A stretch of 28,422 nt of DNA from the NCBI GenBank assembly GCA_964510525.1, contig CAZECE010000148.1, positions 1 to 28,422 of the forward strand. Direction: 5' to 3'. A program made the translations under genes and the position numbers. Below the pieces are notes generated by a model. The model had not been told where the DNA came from and ran no database searches. It saw only the letters and a list, made by a program, of their open reading frames with translations. Shown here piece after piece: positions 16,696 to 25,056 of the stretch. The DNA is from CAZECE01 sp964510525 (GTDB taxonomy: Bacteria > Pseudomonadota > Gammaproteobacteria > Pseudomonadales > JANQJO01). Within the stretch, counting starts at the first letter, position 1; each line of letters starts with the position of its first letter.

Positions 16696-17607
16696 ATGCG
16701 TCTCAACGGACAGGCACTGACCACCACGCTTCTGACTCTTCTCTTCCATACGAGCCGCCCCGAACAGCCCGCAACCACTCCATCGTCACGTTTTCGAGAT
16801 ACTGCTCTTACAAACCCACGCGACGCCACAACTGACCACCACCTTCCGCAACTCAACCCCATTACAGCAAAAGCCAAAGAGGTTGAAACAACACACCAAC
16901 ATAAAACGTTGAAGAAAATTCTACTGGCCGCAAAAAACGCCAACCTACAGCAAGCCAAGATCACCCAACAGTATAAAACCTTGTCAACCATGCTCACCTC
17001 TTCCACCCATCGATACGATTACAATCTGGCAATATTTAAGTGTGCACTGCAAGACATCGCTGGACTCAAAAATATCCCACAAAAAACTCAGGAAATATTA
17101 ATCATTGCTTTACTCCTTAAAGGGGCCTACAAGAACTGCAACCCCGTACAAATCGAAAAAAATCCGGAGCAAAGTAAAGCCACACTGATAGCCTATTTGG
17201 ATTCCCTCGATCAATTAGCACCGTTAGATAAGGAAATCGTGGAAGCTCTCTCGCTTAATGCTAACAACACCCCAGAAGATATGCCTAAAACAGGTATACA
17301 GCAGTTATTATGGCTGGTAAAACACAAGGCGTTTTATGTTCAAGAGCCGACATCGCAAATCGTTCACTTTAATCACTTTTTTCCACTATTTCAGAACCCA
17401 GAAGAAAAGCAGCAGCACTTCGATTCACATCTTGCCTTGATAGATCACTGCCTAGAAAGCCCGAAACTGCAACACATATTCGAACTGTATTCGGAGCTGT
17501 TCGACACCGTCAAAGAAACACCAACAGAACTGCACGAGCAGTTTCAAAAAAGCATGCGCAAACTAAAATTGCACATCAACTATTCAAAAAAAGAAAGCGC
17601 TAGCTGA
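16696..17607 (+). CDS. Unrecognised helical protein
   Basis: I do not recognise this 303-residue protein. The N-terminus is a short hydrophobic stretch (LTTTLLTLLFH) followed by a Thr/Pro/Ser-rich, probably disordered segment to about residue 50. The rest is predicted by eye to be helical, with leucine-rich stretches (KKILLAAKNANLQQAKIT, EILIIALLLKGAY, LQHIFELYSELFDTVK) and a basic tail. It has no membrane segment beyond the weak N-terminal one and no catalytic motif. GGGA lies 10-12 nt before the ATG. It is AT-rich relative to topA and the hydrolase and sits with another orphan gene. A secreted or effector-like protein is one possibility, suggested only by the disordered Ser/Thr-rich N-terminus. 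Confidence 0.6.
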   Translation: MRLNGQALTTTLLTLLFHTSRPEQPATTPSSRFRDTALTNPRDATTDHHLPQLNPITAKAKEVETTHQHKTLKKILLAAKNANLQQAKITQQYKTLSTMLTSSTHRYDYNLAIFKCALQDIAGLKNIPQKTQEILIIALLLKGAYKNCNPVQIEKNPEQSKATLIAYLDSLDQLAPLDKEIVEALSLNANNTPEDMPKTGIQQLLWLVKHKAFYVQEPTSQIVHFNHFFPLFQNPEEKQQHFDSHLALIDHCLESPKLQHIFELYSELFDTVKETPTELHEQFQKSMRKLKLHINYSKKESAS

Positions 17608-17813
17608 AGAGCTCACCAAAATTAGATCAATATAAATTTCCCCTGATTTCGATATCAGCAGTTGCTCACAACAGCCCCAAAACCATCAAACATAAAAAAA
17701 CAAAACATTCGATTAATATATATACGCATTGGTTGTTTTTTAGTATCTTTATTTATCAAATTTTATGCACTTAAAACAATACAAATACAAATAAGTTGCT
17801 CTAAGGCGCCCAA

Positions 17814-19142
17814 ATGACCACATCTAACGTATCTTTTGCAAATTCAAATAACCCTATTAAAGCCCACGCCATCCTCAACCAGAACGTCAACCATGAGAAT
17901 TTAGCGCGGATTGAACCCAAAAAACCGGCGCCCACTGAAGCTATTTCACACAATAACAAATCTTCGTTAAGAAGCAGCCAGAAATACTCGCCAAAACATA
18001 CGTTGCATTCCGCTCAGCTATTTAATAAAAACCTGTCCAAACTAGACCAACTCGACCTTGATTACAGCAAGGCTAATCACACTGATATTGATTCTAGGAT
18101 AACTATTTTTGAACCAAGCCCTCCTCACCCAACAAAGCTCCCAGACCGCGAGCCAAGCAAAAATGAAAGAAAACAAAGAAATAAGCGACTTGTACAAGAG
18201 GTCAGTGATTTCAACAGCGCAGGCAAATATTATAAAACTGAATTACCTGATAAACGGCGATGCATAAAAAAATCAGTGGACACCCAACTGAGTAAGATCA
18301 TAAAAAACAGCGATTATAAAATGGCTTTTGAATCCGTTTTCGATGTAAATAACAATGATTGGCTGGATAAAAAAACATTTTCAGAAAACGGTTTTTGTGA
18401 AATGCCTCCCTATAGCAAAGACGGATTACGCAATCTAAAACGGTTTAGCTATGACTTTAAGACTACGTCCGCCCTCAATCTATCTGAACATCGCGAGTGC
18501 ATGACTCAGTTTAAAGAAGCCGTTTATTATTTTACAGCGAAGGTTTTGCATTCGGTACTGCATAACGGGGACAGGCTTAGATTAGAGGAGCCCGTAGTCG
18601 ATGGAAAAACTCGCAATGGAAACAGTGAATATGGTTTTCAACAATCACCTACAAGCGGCGCTTTTTTGCATACCGATATTCCAAAAGAAAAAGTAACCGT
18701 CATTCTGCCAGGACTTGGCTCAGGCACTCAGGAGGCCCCCACAAACTCGAGTACTTTAGCCCTGTTACCCAGTAGTTTAGAAAAAATTGAGCAACAACCC
18801 CTTGCCGCACAGGACAACGCAAACAAGGGCGTCAAATACTTCCAAAAAAAAGAAAATAGCCTATTAACAGAAGCTGATTTTTTTCGTTCATCAACGCAAC
18901 AGGATGACGATGGCAACCTATGGACAAAAGGCATTCTATTTTGTGGCGGTTCTGAAAACGAATCGAAGAACAATTTAAAAATAAAAGCCACAATAGCAAA
19001 AAACAAAAAGTTGCCCTCAGTAATTCACACATCACCACCAAAAGATTTTAATGCGCTAGTGACTATAAAAGGTCATGAAGAAGCCGAATGCCCTGATCAA
19101 AGAACAGTATTTATTATTCATTTTGACCTAGCCGACAGTTAA
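17814..19142 (+). CDS. Unrecognised protein with disordered N-terminus
   Basis: I do not recognise this 442-residue protein. Residues 1-130 are Asn/Ser/Lys/Pro-rich and look disordered. From about 150 a folded region follows, with an EF-like acidic stretch DVNNNDWLDKKTF near 180 and a probable beta-rich C-terminal domain. There His286-x-Asp288 (GAFLHTD), His405 (VIHTSPP) and Arg430 (QRTVFIIHFD) are arranged loosely like the HxD...H...R of 2-oxoglutarate/Fe(II) oxygenases. The H405-R430 spacing is longer than usual, so this is only a hint. AAGG precedes the ATG, and a strong terminator follows at 19195. An AT-rich orphan with a Ser/Asn-rich N-terminus resembles secreted effectors of host-associated bacteria, which is an inference. 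Confidence 0.62.
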   Translation: MTTSNVSFANSNNPIKAHAILNQNVNHENLARIEPKKPAPTEAISHNNKSSLRSSQKYSPKHTLHSAQLFNKNLSKLDQLDLDYSKANHTDIDSRITIFEPSPPHPTKLPDREPSKNERKQRNKRLVQEVSDFNSAGKYYKTELPDKRRCIKKSVDTQLSKIIKNSDYKMAFESVFDVNNNDWLDKKTFSENGFCEMPPYSKDGLRNLKRFSYDFKTTSALNLSEHRECMTQFKEAVYYFTAKVLHSVLHNGDRLRLEEPVVDGKTRNGNSEYGFQQSPTSGAFLHTDIPKEKVTVILPGLGSGTQEAPTNSSTLALLPSSLEKIEQQPLAAQDNANKGVKYFQKKENSLLTEADFFRSSTQQDDDGNLWTKGILFCGGSENESKNNLKIKATIAKNKKLPSVIHTSPPKDFNALVTIKGHEEAECPDQRTVFIIHFDLADS

Positions 19143-19194
19143 CAACTTGTAACCACCAGTAACCTTGCAAATGCCAAGCAGTTTTCTTTTGTAA

Positions 19195-19215
19195 AAAAAG
19201 CGCCACGCGCTTTTT
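19195..19215 (+). terminator. Rho-independent terminator
   Basis: A perfect 9-bp stem AAAAAGCGC/GCGCTTTTT with a 3-nt CAC loop lies 52 bp after the 442-residue gene. The A-tract and T-tract make it plausible in both directions. Confidence 0.75.
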
Positions 19216-19217
19216 AA

Positions 19218-19520
19218 ATCAAGTGCAATGCGGCTCTAGCGTTAATGAGACTGGCAAAGGCCGAGACCAATCGCGTGCTCTTGGGGCAAGTACCAGGGCT
19301 TGCGTCAGTGTTAACGGACTTGTTATCTGATCCAGATTCACACGTAAAATCAAACGTCGCACTCACCATCAGCATGTTAGCGCGTCATCCAGGCAATCAA
19401 CCTCTGCTAAGACAAGAAAGAAATTTAGAATCTAAGCTCACCGAGTTGCAATCAAGTTCCGATAACTTTGTTTTAGTAACAGCTTCCTTGGCCCTCAATA
19501 ACTTGCATCGTCGCTTATAA
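19218..19520 (+). pseudogene. Armadillo-repeat protein remnant
   Basis: About 100 codons encode armadillo/HEAT-type helical repeats: CNAALALMRLA, then VPGLASVLTDLLSDPDSHVKS, NVALTISMLARHPGNQPLL, and LVTASLALNNL. That is two to three alpha-repeats, too few for a stable solenoid. The ATG at 19245 has no Shine-Dalgarno and begins in the middle of a repeat helix. The repeat sequence continues upstream of it to a stop at 19215-19217, inside the terminator. This looks like the 3' end of a larger ARM-repeat gene whose front was deleted or replaced. Such proteins are protein-binding scaffolds, common in eukaryotes and sporadic in bacteria. It ends 29 bp before the convergent topA stop. A small expressed ARM protein cannot be excluded. 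Confidence 0.55.
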
Positions 19521-19549
19521 TCTTTAGCCTAGTCACAGTATTTTATTTT

Positions 19550-22234
19550 TTACTCTTTACTTTTGCTCTTTGCTTTGGATTTCGCTTTAGGTTTTGCCTT
19601 GGCCTTCAATTTCTCAACCCAAGCGCCATCTTCATAATAAGCTGTCCAGCCCGTGGCTTTGCCTTCCACTTCGCTCATCACGTATTGCTCTTTGGTCTTA
19701 CGGCTGTAACGAATCACCGCAGAGTGACCCTCTGGGTCTTTTTCTGGCGCTTCGGCGAGGTATTTGAATTTGCTCGCCAACTGATCTTTAACCGTTAACA
19801 ACTCAGAGACCAAAGGCGCGCGCGTTTCGCGGTGCTTTGGAAACTGGCTGGCCGCTAAAAAGATACCGGACGCACCATCTCTTAATAAAAAGTAATCATC
19901 GGTTTTTTCACAAGGCAAATGCGGCATCGGGATAGGATCTTCTTTCGGTGGTGCCGGCTGCCCATTGCGCAATAACTTACGCGTGTTTTTACACTCTTCG
20001 GCCGTACAACCAAAATACTTACCAAAACGGCCCGATTTTAACTGCATTTCCGCGCCACATTTGTCGCAATCAATCACTGGGCCATCATAGCCCTTGATTT
20101 TGAATTCGCCTTCTTCAATCTCATAGCCAGTACAATCCGGGTTATTACCACAGATATACAGTTTATGCTGCACATCCATCAGGTAACTTTCCATTGCAGT
20201 ACCACACTTCGGACAACGACGCTTCGCCCGCAAGGCTTCCATTTCAGCGTCATCGTCTTCCAAATCAGCCGCAACGGCTTCGTCCCCGGACACCAAATTC
20301 ACGGTCGATTTACAACGCTCTTTTGGCGGCAACGCATAGCCCGAACAGCCTAAAAACACCCCCGTACTCGCGTTGCGAATTTGCATCGGGCGCTCACACT
20401 GCTGGCACGCGATGGTGGTCTCTACTGGCGTATTCGCCCGCATGCCATCTTCTTGTTCCGCCTCATCCAAGAGCTGAATAAACTCTTTGTAAAACTCATT
20501 GAGCACCGCTTTCCATTGCTTTTCACCGCCGGAAATATCATCTAAGGTGTGCTCCATATCCGCCGTAAAGTTAAAATCCATTAAGGCTTTAAAACTTTCA
20601 CTCAAACGATCGGTAACAATTTCGCCAATTTTCTCCGCATAAAAACGCTTGTTCTCTAAACGCACATAACCACGATCCTGAACCGTCGAGATAATGGATG
20701 CATACGTAGACGGGCGACCTATGCCACGCTTTTCTAACTCTTTGACCAAACTGGCTTCGGTAAATCGCGCCGGCGGTTTGGTGAAGTGCTGCTTGGGATC
20801 AATGGCTTTCAGCTGCAACGGATCGCCAACCGCCAAATCGGGCAAGAGAATATCTTCTTCGCCTTTTTTCTTTTTGCCATCGGCGTACACTTTTAAGTAG
20901 CCATCAAATTTTAAAATACGGCCTCGAGCTTTGAGCTCATACCCCTTATCTTGAATCCACAGGGAACTGCTGAGATATTCTGCCGGAGTCATCTGGCAAG
21001 CCACAAAACGTCGCCAAATCAACTCGTACAATCGTGTAGCATCCGGCTCCATGCCTTCTAAACCACTCCAACTCACCTCCACATTCGCCGGGCGGATCGC
21101 CTCATGCGCCTCTTGCGCCGCATCTTTACTGGCGTACACATTCGGATCCTTGGGCAAATACTTAGACCCATAGTGATTGCCAATGTGATCACGACACATC
21201 GCAATGGCGTCCTTGCTCAAATTGGTGGAGTCGGTTCGCATGTAAGTGATGTAACCCGCTTCATACAAACGCTGAGCCATCATCATGGTCTTCTTAACAC
21301 TGAACCCAAGCCGTGTACTGGCGGCTTGCTGCAACGTAGAGGTGATAAAAGGAGCCGAAGGGCGGGACTTTGTCGGCTTGTCTTCACGCTGCGTGACCTG
21401 ATACGAGAGCCCCTCTAATACCGCAACATCCTTTTCCACCTGCTGGCCGTTGGTCGGCCGATAGGCTTTGCCTTCGAACTTAACCACTTGAAATCGGATG
21501 TCGTCTTTTTTGCCTGAGTGCGTATCGGCAAACACCTCCCAAAATTCTTCTGGTACAAACGCTCGAATCTCGCGCTCTCTCTCAACCAGCAAGCGCACCG
21601 CCACCGATTGCACGCGTCCGGCTGACAAGCCGCGCGCGATCTTGCTCCACAGCAAAGGCGACACCATGTAGCCCACTACGCGATCAAGAAAACGCCGAGT
21701 TTGCTGGGCATTAACGCGATTAATATTGACTTCAGAAGGGCTTTCAAAAGCGGCCTGAATCGCCGACTTGGTGATTTCGTTGAACACCACGCGCTTATAT
21801 CGGGCCGGATCACCACCAATCTCTTCTTGTAAATGCCAAGCAATGGCCTCTCCTTCGCGGTCCAAGTCCGTTGCTAGGTAAATGGTGTCAGCTTGACTGG
21901 CTAATTTTTTAAGTTCGTTGATGACTTTTTCTTTGCCTGGCAACACCTGATACTGAGCCGCCCAATCATCCTCTGGGTTAATCCCCATGCGCGAAAACAA
22001 GGCTTTCTTGGCTTTGGCTTTTTTGTAAGCCGCCTTTTTATCAGGAGACATTTTGCGAGTTTTGGCTGCTTCTTCAGCACGCTTTTTAGCGTCCACCTTT
22101 TTAGTACCTGAGCCACTGACGGGCAAATCACGCACATGGCCGACGCTGGATTTCACAATGTAATCCCGTCCGAGGTATTTATTAATGGTTTTAGCCTTGG
22201 CAGGCGACTCCACTATCACCAATGATTTGCTCAT
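19550..22234 (-). CDS. topA: DNA topoisomerase I
   Basis: This 894-residue type IA topoisomerase relaxes negative supercoils behind polymerases. The TOPRIM domain opens with SLVIVESPAKAKTINKYLG and contains TIYLATDLDREGEAIAWHL. A lysine-rich insert (KKRAEEAAKTRKMSPDKKA) is normal for proteobacteria. The active-site Tyr331 is in ITYMRTDS, and the gate region contains KRGIGRPSTYASII. Three C-terminal Cys4 zinc ribbons are visible: CQQCERP..C..C, CPKCGTA..C..C and CDKCGAE..C..C. A Lys/Ala/Ser tail of about 20 residues (KAKAKPKAKSKAKSKSKE) ends the protein. The start is the canonical MSKSL at an ATG with a weak ribosome site. Confidence 0.98.
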   Translation of the reverse strand: MSKSLVIVESPAKAKTINKYLGRDYIVKSSVGHVRDLPVSGSGTKKVDAKKRAEEAAKTRKMSPDKKAAYKKAKAKKALFSRMGINPEDDWAAQYQVLPGKEKVINELKKLASQADTIYLATDLDREGEAIAWHLQEEIGGDPARYKRVVFNEITKSAIQAAFESPSEVNINRVNAQQTRRFLDRVVGYMVSPLLWSKIARGLSAGRVQSVAVRLLVEREREIRAFVPEEFWEVFADTHSGKKDDIRFQVVKFEGKAYRPTNGQQVEKDVAVLEGLSYQVTQREDKPTKSRPSAPFITSTLQQAASTRLGFSVKKTMMMAQRLYEAGYITYMRTDSTNLSKDAIAMCRDHIGNHYGSKYLPKDPNVYASKDAAQEAHEAIRPANVEVSWSGLEGMEPDATRLYELIWRRFVACQMTPAEYLSSSLWIQDKGYELKARGRILKFDGYLKVYADGKKKKGEEDILLPDLAVGDPLQLKAIDPKQHFTKPPARFTEASLVKELEKRGIGRPSTYASIISTVQDRGYVRLENKRFYAEKIGEIVTDRLSESFKALMDFNFTADMEHTLDDISGGEKQWKAVLNEFYKEFIQLLDEAEQEDGMRANTPVETTIACQQCERPMQIRNASTGVFLGCSGYALPPKERCKSTVNLVSGDEAVAADLEDDDAEMEALRAKRRCPKCGTAMESYLMDVQHKLYICGNNPDCTGYEIEEGEFKIKGYDGPVIDCDKCGAEMQLKSGRFGKYFGCTAEECKNTRKLLRNGQPAPPKEDPIPMPHLPCEKTDDYFLLRDGASGIFLAASQFPKHRETRAPLVSELLTVKDQLASKFKYLAEAPEKDPEGHSAVIRYSRKTKEQYVMSEVEGKATGWTAYYEDGAWVEKLKAKAKPKAKSKAKSKSKE

Positions 22235-22667
22235 TTAGCACTCACTAATATGCGATCCATTCTCGCTACCATACAACCCAGGCTCACTACCATGACATCC
22301 AATCTGGACTGCTTCTGTTATAAAAAGGTGGACAATAAAAAAGGGATCTTATTAAAACGTCAAGAGCCCAAACCCTAATACGGCACTTTTTCACTATAAA
22401 ACCACTCAAAACGATCAAAAAAACACCTTTTCATTCGGTTTATTCGATACTTTTCATCATCCTTCCTATTGTTTTCTAGGCCATAGTTCGGGGACAAGTC
22501 AAATATAAAAAAAACAACCGTATGTTTTTCAGACAAGCCTGCTCAAAAAAACGCGATTCAAGAAAGTCTTAAGCATGCCGATTTAAGTGCTATCGACCCA
22601 TCAAAAATTCAAGGCATCTGTCGTTATCAGACCTTTATCTGAGCGCACTAATAACAACGGCCCGATT
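22235..22667. other. Intergenic region upstream of topA
   Basis: About 430 bases separate the divergent topA and the small membrane-protein gene (350 if the GTG at 22587 is used). It is AT-rich. A TTGACG at 22358-22363 on the minus strand, facing topA, is a candidate -35, but no good -10 follows at 16-18 bp. No RNA gene, repeat or terminator is seen. Confidence 0.5.
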
Positions 22668-23342
22668 ATGATCGAACAAAGTACTCTAACATTCATTGGC
22701 TTACTCTCGCTTGTTGGGCTAGTGATCAGCGTTATCGCCCATAAAAAATACGCCCTGACTCGAGAGCGCGCCTATTTGGCCGTCATGGCCATCGACCGAT
22801 GCCAATTTTTATTGAACCGTATTAAAGCCTTAGAAACCTCGGGGTGCGATGCCGAGTTAATTCAAAGTTTTAACGCCTATATGGTCACTCAATTAGCGAA
22901 AGTGTTTGCCTTAAACCCTGACCATCAGGAGGCCAAGGACATCGCTGTCAAGGCCCTAGCAACGGCTGAGAATCAAACACCCCCAAAAGTTAAAAAAGTT
23001 GCCGAACGAGAAGATTTAAAAAAAACCCGTCAACAAATGAACATCGCCTTCTCTGAGCTCCCAGAGCTGGTAGCAATAAAGATCATAAAACGCTCAAGAC
23101 TAAATCACTGGCGTTCACACATAAAAGAACAAACCGCGGAAATGGAGCTGACCTTTCATTACGAGGAAGCCGATGCTGCGATTGCTGAACAACGAGTAGG
23201 TGCAGCCCTAAATCATCTAAGCCGCTGCGAAACCTTGATCAAAAAAACCCGTTTTCGTGATAAAAACCACGCCGCAAACTGGTTAGACAAAATCGCGGAA
23301 CGCAAAAAACCTCTGCTCATTAGTCAAAGGAGCGTCGTTTAA
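22668..23342 (+). CDS. Membrane-anchored protein of unknown function
   Basis: I do not recognise this 224-residue protein. A single N-terminal membrane helix (residues about 7-24, LTFIGLLSLVGLVISVIA) is followed by a basic stretch (HKKYALTRER), so the rest should be cytoplasmic. The remainder is helical and charged, with coiled-coil-like segments around 30-90 and 130-215 (AYLAVMAIDRCQFLLNRIKALE, AALNHLSRCETLIKK). The frame is open back to a GTG at 22587, but the ATG at 22668 directly precedes the membrane helix and is preferred; neither has a clear ribosome site. It converges on the second pilus operon with an 11-bp gap and is divergent from topA. Confidence 0.6.
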   Translation: MIEQSTLTFIGLLSLVGLVISVIAHKKYALTRERAYLAVMAIDRCQFLLNRIKALETSGCDAELIQSFNAYMVTQLAKVFALNPDHQEAKDIAVKALATAENQTPPKVKKVAEREDLKKTRQQMNIAFSELPELVAIKIIKRSRLNHWRSHIKEQTAEMELTFHYEEADAAIAEQRVGAALNHLSRCETLIKKTRFRDKNHAANWLDKIAERKKPLLISQRSVV

Positions 23343-23353
23343 AGAATCAGGGA

Positions 23354-24097
23354 TTAAGGGATTCTTCCCGCTGTTAGCAGTTGCGCATAGACCTGCTGCG
23401 TGGACAACCAAATCAACTGATCATCAAATTCAGACCCTGCGATCACACTGGCGGTCTTTGAGACAAACTCAAGATCACCCGGCACCGCATACGCCCCCAA
23501 AGTGCCGCCAAGATTCTCTAACTGATCCCCCGATGTGGTGCCGTTTGCCCAATCCGCGCCCATCGAAAACACCACCACCACAGCATCCGAAATAGTAAAA
23601 GTGCCCCCACAATTTTCCGCATCGCAAATCTCTAAATCGCCTTCACTGATCGTCCCACCCCAAGCAGAAACCAAATCAGCCGCTGTCACAAAATCCCAAT
23701 CGGAGCCATTGCCCGCCGCCGTTTCATTCGAAATCGAATAACGGTACGGGTTCCCCCAGGTATCCAGCAGCAACGCTTCCGCATCGCTGTAGGCCCCCAC
23801 CATACCTAGTGTCACAGCGGGCAAAAACCCGTGTTGCGTCGTACAAACGTTGCTCGTACGTTGCTCGGTACCGTCGCTGCTGTTAATCGCAGGGCAAGGC
23901 AGCTGACCATTCACCGCCAAATACCCCAACAAAACCTCTTGGATATCCGCCAATTGCTGGTCCGTTTCAGCGCGTTTTAACCGCTGACGCTGATCACCCA
24001 GCGGCGACAACATCACACTTAAAGCAATCCCCACAATGAACAACACCATCGCCACCTCTAGCAAGGTAAACCCGCTTTCATTCATCATACGTTTCAT
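23354..24097 (-). CDS. Type IV prepilin-like / pseudopilin protein
   Basis: This 247-residue prepilin has leader MKRMMNESG, then FTLLEVAMVLFIVG with Glu at mature position 5 and a hydrophobic helix. The globular part has GQLPCPA near residue 80, a Cys-flanked loop, GFLPAVTLG, and LLDTWGNPYRYSI, a pattern shared with the preceding gene. The Cys residues (LPCP, VCTTQ, ICDAENCGG) suggest disulphides. It should be cleaved by a prepilin peptidase and assembled into a pseudopilus or pilus. The ATG at 24097 overlaps the upstream stop (TAATG), and an upstream in-frame start at 24127 is less likely. It is the last gene of the operon. Confidence 0.82.
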   Translation of the reverse strand: MKRMMNESGFTLLEVAMVLFIVGIALSVMLSPLGDQRQRLKRAETDQQLADIQEVLLGYLAVNGQLPCPAINSSDGTEQRTSNVCTTQHGFLPAVTLGMVGAYSDAEALLLDTWGNPYRYSISNETAAGNGSDWDFVTAADLVSAWGGTISEGDLEICDAENCGGTFTISDAVVVVFSMGADWANGTTSGDQLENLGGTLGAYAVPGDLEFVSKTASVIAGSEFDDQLIWLSTQQVYAQLLTAGRIP

Positions 24098-25038
24098 TAG
24101 CAATAACCCACGTTCACACGATCGCACACGGCTGAGCGTTGAATGGGAAACACTTGATCAAATTCGCCCGTGCTCACAAATTCCGTCAATGTATTATTCG
24201 CATTAACCCCTTCCAAATACTCCCCCAAGTCATTCGCGGCATCCCCATTACCTGCGAAATCATGGCCCGTGCGACCGGTTTGATCAACAGCCGTCATAGG
24301 TGCAATCAGCACCGCAATGTATTGTCCTTGGCCATCCAAAGTAATACCACCGGTTTGAGTGTTCGTAAAATTAGTGGATCGGAAATTACTGTCTACGCCA
24401 TACCACAACCGTTCACCGGCCGCATCTCGGATGTCTGGAATGCCCAAACTTACGAAGGGTAACCAGCCTAAATCAACTAAGCAGGTATCTCCTGTATTGC
24501 CACCTCCGCCATTACCTCCGCCATTACCTCCGCCATTACCTCCGCCGTTACCTCCGCCGTTACCTCCGCCGTTACCTCCGCCGTTACCTCCGCCGTTACC
24601 TCCGCCATTGCCTCCGCCATTGCCTCCGCCATTGCCTCCGCCATTGCCTCCGCCGTTACCTCCGCCATTGCCACCGCCTTTACCTTGATTAAACGCCTTA
24701 AAATTGGCTGTAAGGTTGGCGTTATTATTGGCCACCACATCCTGCACTCCATCATTATCCGCATCAGGGCAAGGTAAACTGCCTTGATCATTCGCATCTA
24801 AAGAAACGATGGCATAAGACACAATGGCTTTCTGAGCCATTGAAAACGCGTCTTGCGTTTCTTTAAACTGTTTCTTAACGGTTTTATTGAGCGAGTTTTT
24901 TTCCAGAAACATCAAACTTACAAAACTCAATATAAACACCGCCATCAAGATCAAGGCAGCACCTCGTTGGGTGTGTTGTTGAGTGTGCTGTTGATTGTTT
25001 TTTTGAGTGTGGCGGTTCTTTTGTCTCAATCTGTTCAT
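24097..25038 (-). CDS. Pseudopilin with long Gly-Gly-Gly-Asn linker
   Basis: This 313-residue prepilin-like protein has a 26-residue hydrophilic leader (with QQHTQQHTQRG), Gly26 as cleavage site, and AALILMAVFILSFVSLMFLE as the membrane helix. There is no Glu5, as in PilX/GspK-type minor pilins. The head contains GSLPCPDADNDGVQD, then about 14 GGGN units (near residues 120-180), then CLVDLGWLPFVSLGIPD and GERLWYGV. The flanking motifs match the next gene, so the two are paralogues, and the Gly-Asn block sits in a loop that is short in the partner. The LPCP and CLVDLG Cys may be bridged across the linker. It overlaps the downstream prepilin by one base and follows the MshK-like gene by 18 bp. 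Confidence 0.8.
   Translation of the reverse strand: MNRLRQKNRHTQKNNQQHTQQHTQRGAALILMAVFILSFVSLMFLEKNSLNKTVKKQFKETQDAFSMAQKAIVSYAIVSLDANDQGSLPCPDADNDGVQDVVANNNANLTANFKAFNQGKGGGNGGGNGGGNGGGNGGGNGGGNGGGNGGGNGGGNGGGNGGGNGGGNGGGNGGGNGGGGNTGDTCLVDLGWLPFVSLGIPDIRDAAGERLWYGVDSNFRSTNFTNTQTGGITLDGQGQYIAVLIAPMTAVDQTGRTGHDFAGNGDAANDLGEYLEGVNANNTLTEFVSTGEFDQVFPIQRSAVCDRVNVGYC
24503..24682. repeat. 12-bp minisatellite coding GGGN
   Basis: Fourteen 12-bp units (CCTCCGCCATTA type on the plus strand) run from 24503 to 24670, followed by one degenerate unit. Three synonymous variants occur in blocks: three ending ATTA, five GTTA, four ATTG, one GTTA, one ATTG. Block-wise amplification is the simplest reading. 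Each unit adds four residues without a frameshift. Confidence 0.93.
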
Positions 25039-25056
25039 TATGAAATGATGTTCCTA

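Noticed and set aside
23342..23366. AAGAATC/GATTCTT hairpin as terminator between convergent genes
   Set aside because: The loop is 11 nt, there is no T-tract on either side, and one arm overlaps coding sequence.
24503..24682. CRISPR-like array
   Set aside because: The units are contiguous 12-bp coding repeats with no spacers.
24359..24688. Proline-rich reading frame (PPPLPPPLP) on the plus strand
   Set aside because: It is the antisense shadow of the GGGN-coding repeat in the pseudopilin gene.
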